64,000 nt of DNA. Origin: Zingiber officinale (taxonomy: Eukaryota; Streptophyta; Magnoliopsida; Zingiberales; Zingiberaceae). The notes below the pieces were generated by a model. It was not told the DNA's origin and searched no databases. It saw only the letters and a list, made by a program, of their open reading frames with translations. The position numbers were made by a program, and so were the translations under genes. The DNA is taken from positions 53,972,722 through 54,036,721 of the forward strand of contig NC_056000.1 in NCBI RefSeq assembly GCF_018446385.1. Direction: 5' to 3'. This document shows, in pieces, positions 59,646-64,000 of this stretch. Every line of letters begins with the position of its first letter. The stretch's first letter is position 1.

Positions 59646-59939
59646 TGAGGAAGATGAAGCAACGTTGTAACAAGAGGAATAAAAGAAATCTAAAATAACA
59701 CTTGGGAATTAATATTTTGAACAGAGATAAAATTGGAATAAAAGTTTTCTTAATTCCCCTTACCTTTCCTTACACCCAAATTTGGGTGTAAGCAAATATT
59801 CTATTTCACAAGTAAGGAAGGTTAAAGCTTACCTTTCCTTATCTTTCCTTTCTTTAGCTCACCCCCTTCTAAACAAGGTTAAAAAAATTTCTCCCCCTTA
59901 TTTCCCCTACCCTCACCTTCCCTTACCTACTCCCAAACA

Positions 59940-60480
59940 AATGGTCAGGGTGAATGTAATCATCACCTTTTACTATAATTTATATTTTATATAATTTATC
60001 CCTCACGGGGTACTCTGTTGGCTAGAAAGTGACAGACTTATTACAATGAGATAAGAGATCAATTCTTGGCAAATACATATTATTATGAAAAAAACTCATC
60101 CCACCTCCTAGCCACTTGGTGGTCGGGTATAAGCTGACCTTATGATTTACCTTACTTCACATAATCTGGAGACGCACTATGAGGGGCGTTTGGGGTGAGC
60201 ATAATCATCTTTTACTATAATTTATATTGTATTTAATTGGTCTCCCACGGGATGTCAGTTAGCTAGAGAGTGACAAATAATGAGGCAAGAGATCAATTTC
60301 CGGTAAGCTTATGCTCATGGAAAAAAAATTCATCTCATCTCCTAGTCACTTGGCGGTCGGCTATAAGCATTACCTCCCTTCACATAATTTGGGAGCGGAC
60401 TATGAGGGGCATCTGGGATGAGCGTAATCACCTTTTCCTACCATTTACATTTTACTCATATTTGTCTTTAATCCCTCCTT
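59940..60480 (+). repeat. Unclassified dispersed repeat in tandem (about 2.3 copies)
   Basis: Units of about 225-245 bp start near 59945, 60190 and 60415 with gtgagcataatcatc-like sequence. They run through ttttactataatttatat, a ctcacgggg or cccacggga motif, gctagagagtgacag, gagatcaattc and cacttggcggtcggctataag. Single decayed copies elsewhere (16238, 45880, 54520) share the same order. No coding frame. Confidence 0.6.
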
Positions 60481-60712
60481 ATGTGTTGTTATTGTTGGAC
60501 AAACCTTCATGATTTATCTCTCTTCTAGACAATGGGTGGCCACCCTGGAGGGGTCGCCGAGGTGCCAGTTTCATCTTTGCTGGCAATTTGTATTTTACTT
60601 TTTTACTTCCACTAATTGGTAGAATTAGTACCTATATGGATGTTTGTTCTAATATGTTTTGAGATCAATTTCCAATAGATGTAAAATTCATTGGGTATCT
60701 GACCTCCTCCAT

Positions 60713-61389
60713 CACTATAAAAAAATAGTGTTTTGGGACAAATTCTAGGATGAATTTCTAAAAAATTTTCATTGCAAAAATTTTTGAACGAATTCAGTGA
60801 TGAAAAAAATTTCGTCCTAAAATTCTCGTTGCCAAATAATATTATTGTCGCCAAGTTTGCAACAAAAACAATATTCATCGCAAATTGTTGCAAAATTGGG
60901 AACGAATTCGGCGATAAAATTGGTAACGAATTATAATTTTGTCGCCAAATTAGTTGCAAATTTTGCAACAAAAATAATATCCATCGTAAAATTATCATAT
61001 ACAACTCTGCAATAAAAATAACTCTTGCGAGAATAATATTTTTGTTGCAGAATTTAAAATAAATTTGGCGATAAAAATAATAATATAAAAAAATTATTAT
61101 ATGTGATAAATTAATTTTCGTCCCAAATTTATAACAAATTTGGCGACAGAAAAAATAATAAAAAAATTTATGATTTGCTACAAATTAATTTTTGTCCCAA
61201 AATCTGAGATGAATCTATGAATCCATCCCATATTCTGGACAAATCTGTATATATATCCTAGAACTGGGATAAATTTTGGGACGAAAATTAATTTGTCACA
61301 AAATTATCGATACACAGTAAATTACGATAATTTGCCAACAAATTATTTTCGTTGCCAAATTCGTCCCTAAATCCCAAAAATTACAGTAG
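60713..61389. mobile_element. CACTA-like non-autonomous element or end
   Basis: The left end reads CACTATAAAAAAATAGTG, followed by dozens of short alternating motifs (ttcgtcc, gccaaatt, gcaacaaa, gggacgaa) in both orientations, typical of CACTA subterminal regions. The right end, read in reverse, gives TACTGTAATTTTTGGGA, similar in layout but not an exact inverted match. No 3-bp duplication is clear. It may be a miniature derivative. Confidence 0.5.
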
Positions 61390-62715
61390 AACTAATTTGT
61401 TTCTACAATTTCCAATCAAATACATATAAACCTGTGTACAACAAACTTAAATACCACATCGCATCTATTAATATTTGAAATCAATTTTACAATAATACAA
61501 TCCAAAGTTCTCAAAAGTTATACAAGAACTTTTTTCTTCAAGACTCCAAGAACTAATACAAGTCCCAAACTTCAAAAAGCAATACAAGTCACAACACTCC
61601 TACAAGTTATACAAGATTTTTCAAAATAAACTATACATACATCAACGCATCTTCTTTTCCATAAACTGTCTTCCTTCCCCATCAAATCTTCTTTTCCTGC
61701 ATAAAAGCAAACAAACAAACCAAATCATTTCTAACAAGAAAGATAATTACTTAAATTATAAAGTTAGAGCGATATTAGAGGGTGGCAATAGGCTTGAATA
61801 TCAATATGTATGTCTTGCTACTTACAAATAATGTAGCGCGATGAATTTTAATGGATTTGTTACCAATCTGTTATTTTTTCTGCCCTTATAGTTCATATGC
61901 AAACATGAAACATTAATTGTTTTAATTGATAACTACTCATTAAAAATTGAAGGAATCATTGTTTTGTTCTCAAGTAAGTAATGTTTTTAGCAGGCTTTGA
62001 ACCCAGGAGTGTTTTCAAACCATCATTCTACTCTGCAATCCTTCCCAAGCATCACTATACTTGCAAGTCCTACATTTCAACACATTCCTCTCCACTAACT
62101 ACAAGTATCCTAAATATGTTACAACCTATTTCAACACATCGGATTGTAACTACAAGTATCCTAAATATGATACAACCTATTTCACTATATCAAACTGTAA
62201 TTACAAAAATCCTATTATGTTTCAATCTAACATGGAGAGCATGGGATGCCTTCTTAAAATTCTTATCATATGAAAATATCTCAAATGATGAAAACACAAA
62301 ATAGTCAAGATCAATTAGTTGATACTGGGCTAGCATTTAGTACTCATGATTACTTTGCTGCAAATAAAACTTCAATCATAATTCATAATTCTAGCTAATA
62401 ATGTAGTAGTTGCACATTTCAACAAGTTTATAAAAAGAACAATGTCCTTATTTAACTCTTCCATTAACTCTTCAAAAGCAACTCATAAAAAAAAAAATAA
62501 ATAAATTTACAAGTACAACATGTTCAACTAAGGATGTGTTATTTAATATTTACTTTTTCTCCAACATATAATTTTGGTTCACCAACCTTGTTAAAAATAA
62601 ATAACAATATTAATTAAAATAAAAATTGAAAGGTTCATAATCCATGAATTAATGTTTAAAAACACTAATTATATATAAGACAACATTCATACATAATAAA
62701 ATCATGAAGAACCAT
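61390..62715. other. AT-rich DNA with a 51-bp tandem repeat
   Basis: No gene. At 62095-62230 a 51-bp unit (actacaagtatcctaaatat and following) is repeated about 2.5 times with decay. An open frame over 61981-62304 reads through these repeats, has no recognisable domain and is probably spurious. Confidence 0.5.
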
Positions 62716-64000
62716 TGTTGGATCGAAAAGAATTTAGATATCTCCACAATGACATGATATTGTCCACTTTGGGCCTAGACCCTCATGGCTTTGCTCTTGG
62801 GCTCTCCCCAAAAGGCCTCATGCCAATGGAGATATCTTTTCTCTTATAAACCCATGATCTTTCCCATGTGTTTTCAATATGGGACTATGTTTGCAACCTT
62901 GTAACAACAAGGTTGCAAACATAGTCCCATATTGAAAACACATGGGAAAGATCATGGGTTTATAAGAGAAAAGATATCTCCATTGGCATGAGACCTATTG
63001 GGTAGAGCCCAAGAGCAAAACCATGAGGGCTTAGGCCCAAAGTGGACAATATCATACCATTGTGGAGATATCTAAATTCTTTTCGATCCAACAATTGGTA
63101 TCAGAGCCCGGACTACCAGAAGGTTTAACCGCCAACTGTGCACAAGAGCTATGGTCTGATTGAGCCATGTGAGTATAATATTGACCTCGAATAAAGAAAG
63201 TATAAGCTCCTATGTTCGGATCAAGAGGACCAGACATCAGGCAGGAAGTCCTAGTAGGTCGGGTGGACTGAAGGGCAAGAAGACCTGGTGGGTTGAGGAT
63301 CGGACATGAGAAGCCTATGGTCCTTTGTTTGAGGGGGGATTGTTGGGGTTGCAAAGTTGAAAACATAGTCCCATATTGAAAATACATGGGAAAGATCATG
63401 AGTTTGTAAGAGAAAAGATATCTCCATTGGTATGAGGCCTTTTGGGAAGAGCCCAAGAGCAAACCCATGAGGGCTTAGGCACAAAGTGGACAATATCATG
63501 TCATTATGGAGATATCTAAATTCTTTTCGATCTTACACTTGCAACCCCAACAATCCCCCCCTCAAACAAAAGACCATAGGCTTTCCATGTTCGATCCTCG
63601 ACCCACTAGGTCTTCCTGCCCCTTGGTCCACCCGACCTACTAGGACTTCCTTGCCTAGTCGCAACTAGGACTTCCTGCCTGATGTCTGGTCCTCTTGATC
63701 CGAACATAGGAGCCCCCACTTTCTTTGTTCGAGGTCAATATTGTACCCGCATGGCTCAATCAGACCATAGCTCTTGCGTACAGTCGGCGGTTAAACCTTT
63801 TGGCAGTCCGGGCTTTGATACCAATTGTTGGATCGAAAGAATTTAGATATCTCCACAATGTCATGATAGTGTTCACTTTGGGCCTAGGCCCTCATGGCTT
63901 TGCTCTTGGGCTCTCCCCAAAAGGTTTCATGTCAATGGAGATATCTTTTTCTCTTATAAACCCATGATCTTTCCCATGTATTTCCAATATGGGACTATGT
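62716..64000 (-). mobile_element. TRIM on the minus strand, split by a second TRIM and cut by the window edge
   Basis: The 3' LTR is in two parts: 62716-62901 and 63538-63552. After it come the polypurine tract (near 63554), an internal region to about 63825 with the primer-binding site (gataccaa on +), and the 5' LTR from 63826 past the window end. The two LTR parts sum to 201 bp, which equals one 196-bp LTR plus a 5-bp duplication made by the nested insertion. Confidence 0.85.
62902..63537 (+). mobile_element. TRIM on the plus strand nested in the LTR of another TRIM
   Basis: LTRs are at about 62902-63093 and 63341-63537. A tRNA-Met primer-binding site TGGTATCAGAGC starts at 63096, and a polypurine tract gagggggga precedes the second LTR. 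It is the same family as 58947-59645. The first few bases of its left LTR are altered (taacaacaagg instead of TGTTGGGGTTGCAAGG), so the exact left end is uncertain by a few bases. Confidence 0.85.

Larger units (their letters stand above)
54654..59878 (-). mobile_element. PIF/Harbinger-type DNA transposon
   Basis: The element has imperfect terminal inverted repeats. The left end reads tcctctgtttggatagg and atgagctaag; the reverse complement of the right end reads ccttgtttagaaggg and gtgagctaaag. TTA flanks both sides (54651-54653, 59879-59881), the 3-bp target preferred by this superfamily. Inside, on the minus strand, are a DDE transposase and a Myb/SANT-like protein, the two proteins such elements carry. 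A TRIM (58947-59645) is inserted near the 5' side of the transposase. Purine-rich runs just inside both ends may be subterminal binding repeats. Confidence 0.75.

Noticed and set aside
61981-62304. 107-codon + frame
   Set aside because: It crosses a 51-bp tandem repeat in AT-rich DNA and shows no domain or conserved neighbour.

Overview
This is nuclear DNA of a flowering plant. The evidence is AT-rich DNA, split genes with GT-AG introns, Ty1/copia and Ty3/gypsy retrotransposons, tRNA-derived SINEs of the Au type, TRIM elements, a PIF/Harbinger transposon and pararetroviral DNA. A monocot is my guess, perhaps Zingiberales, but nothing here proves it. There is no rRNA, tRNA, CRISPR or bacterial-type operon.

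The host backbone is a tandem triplication. Each unit has a 5' flank, a four-exon gene for a zinc-free medium-chain reductase resembling the chloroplast-envelope quinone oxidoreductase homologue (ceQORH), and a 3' spacer. Gene 1 (1994-18444), gene 2 (34569-39706) and gene 3 (47060-52137) all lie on the + strand. They splice in silico to open frames of 331, 331 and 333 aa. Because the units are homologous, each paralogue shows the empty site for insertions in the others, so many element boundaries and target-site duplications can be read directly.

Region by region: 1-710 holds transposon-like subterminal repeats. Intron 2 of gene 1 has grown to about 12.2 kb by two insertions. One is a 2.9-kb LTR-derived foldback (2713-5617). 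The other is an 8.2-kb head-to-head pair of decayed badnavirus-like copies (5784-14020). The spacer after gene 1 carries a Tat-type Ty3/gypsy element (20714-28158). The 5' flank of gene 2 is split by a glycine-rich RNA-binding-protein fragment fused to a decayed copia element, which itself contains a solo LTR (30454-31392). The spacer after gene 2 has about 5 kb of degenerate repeat DNA (40.2-45.3 kb). Beyond gene 3 lie an orphan exon-like frame (54127-54319), a PIF/Harbinger element (54654-59878) with a TRIM inside it, an unclassified tandem repeat, a CACTA-like end, and one TRIM nested inside another at the right edge.

The only host genes I can support are the three reductases, plus one orphan exon candidate. 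The most unusual structure is the pair of long inverted repeats, one of them pararetroviral, in a single intron of a gene whose exons are still open. Its pre-mRNA could fold into two long hairpins. Exon joins and family names are my reading of the sequence, with no alignment or expression data.
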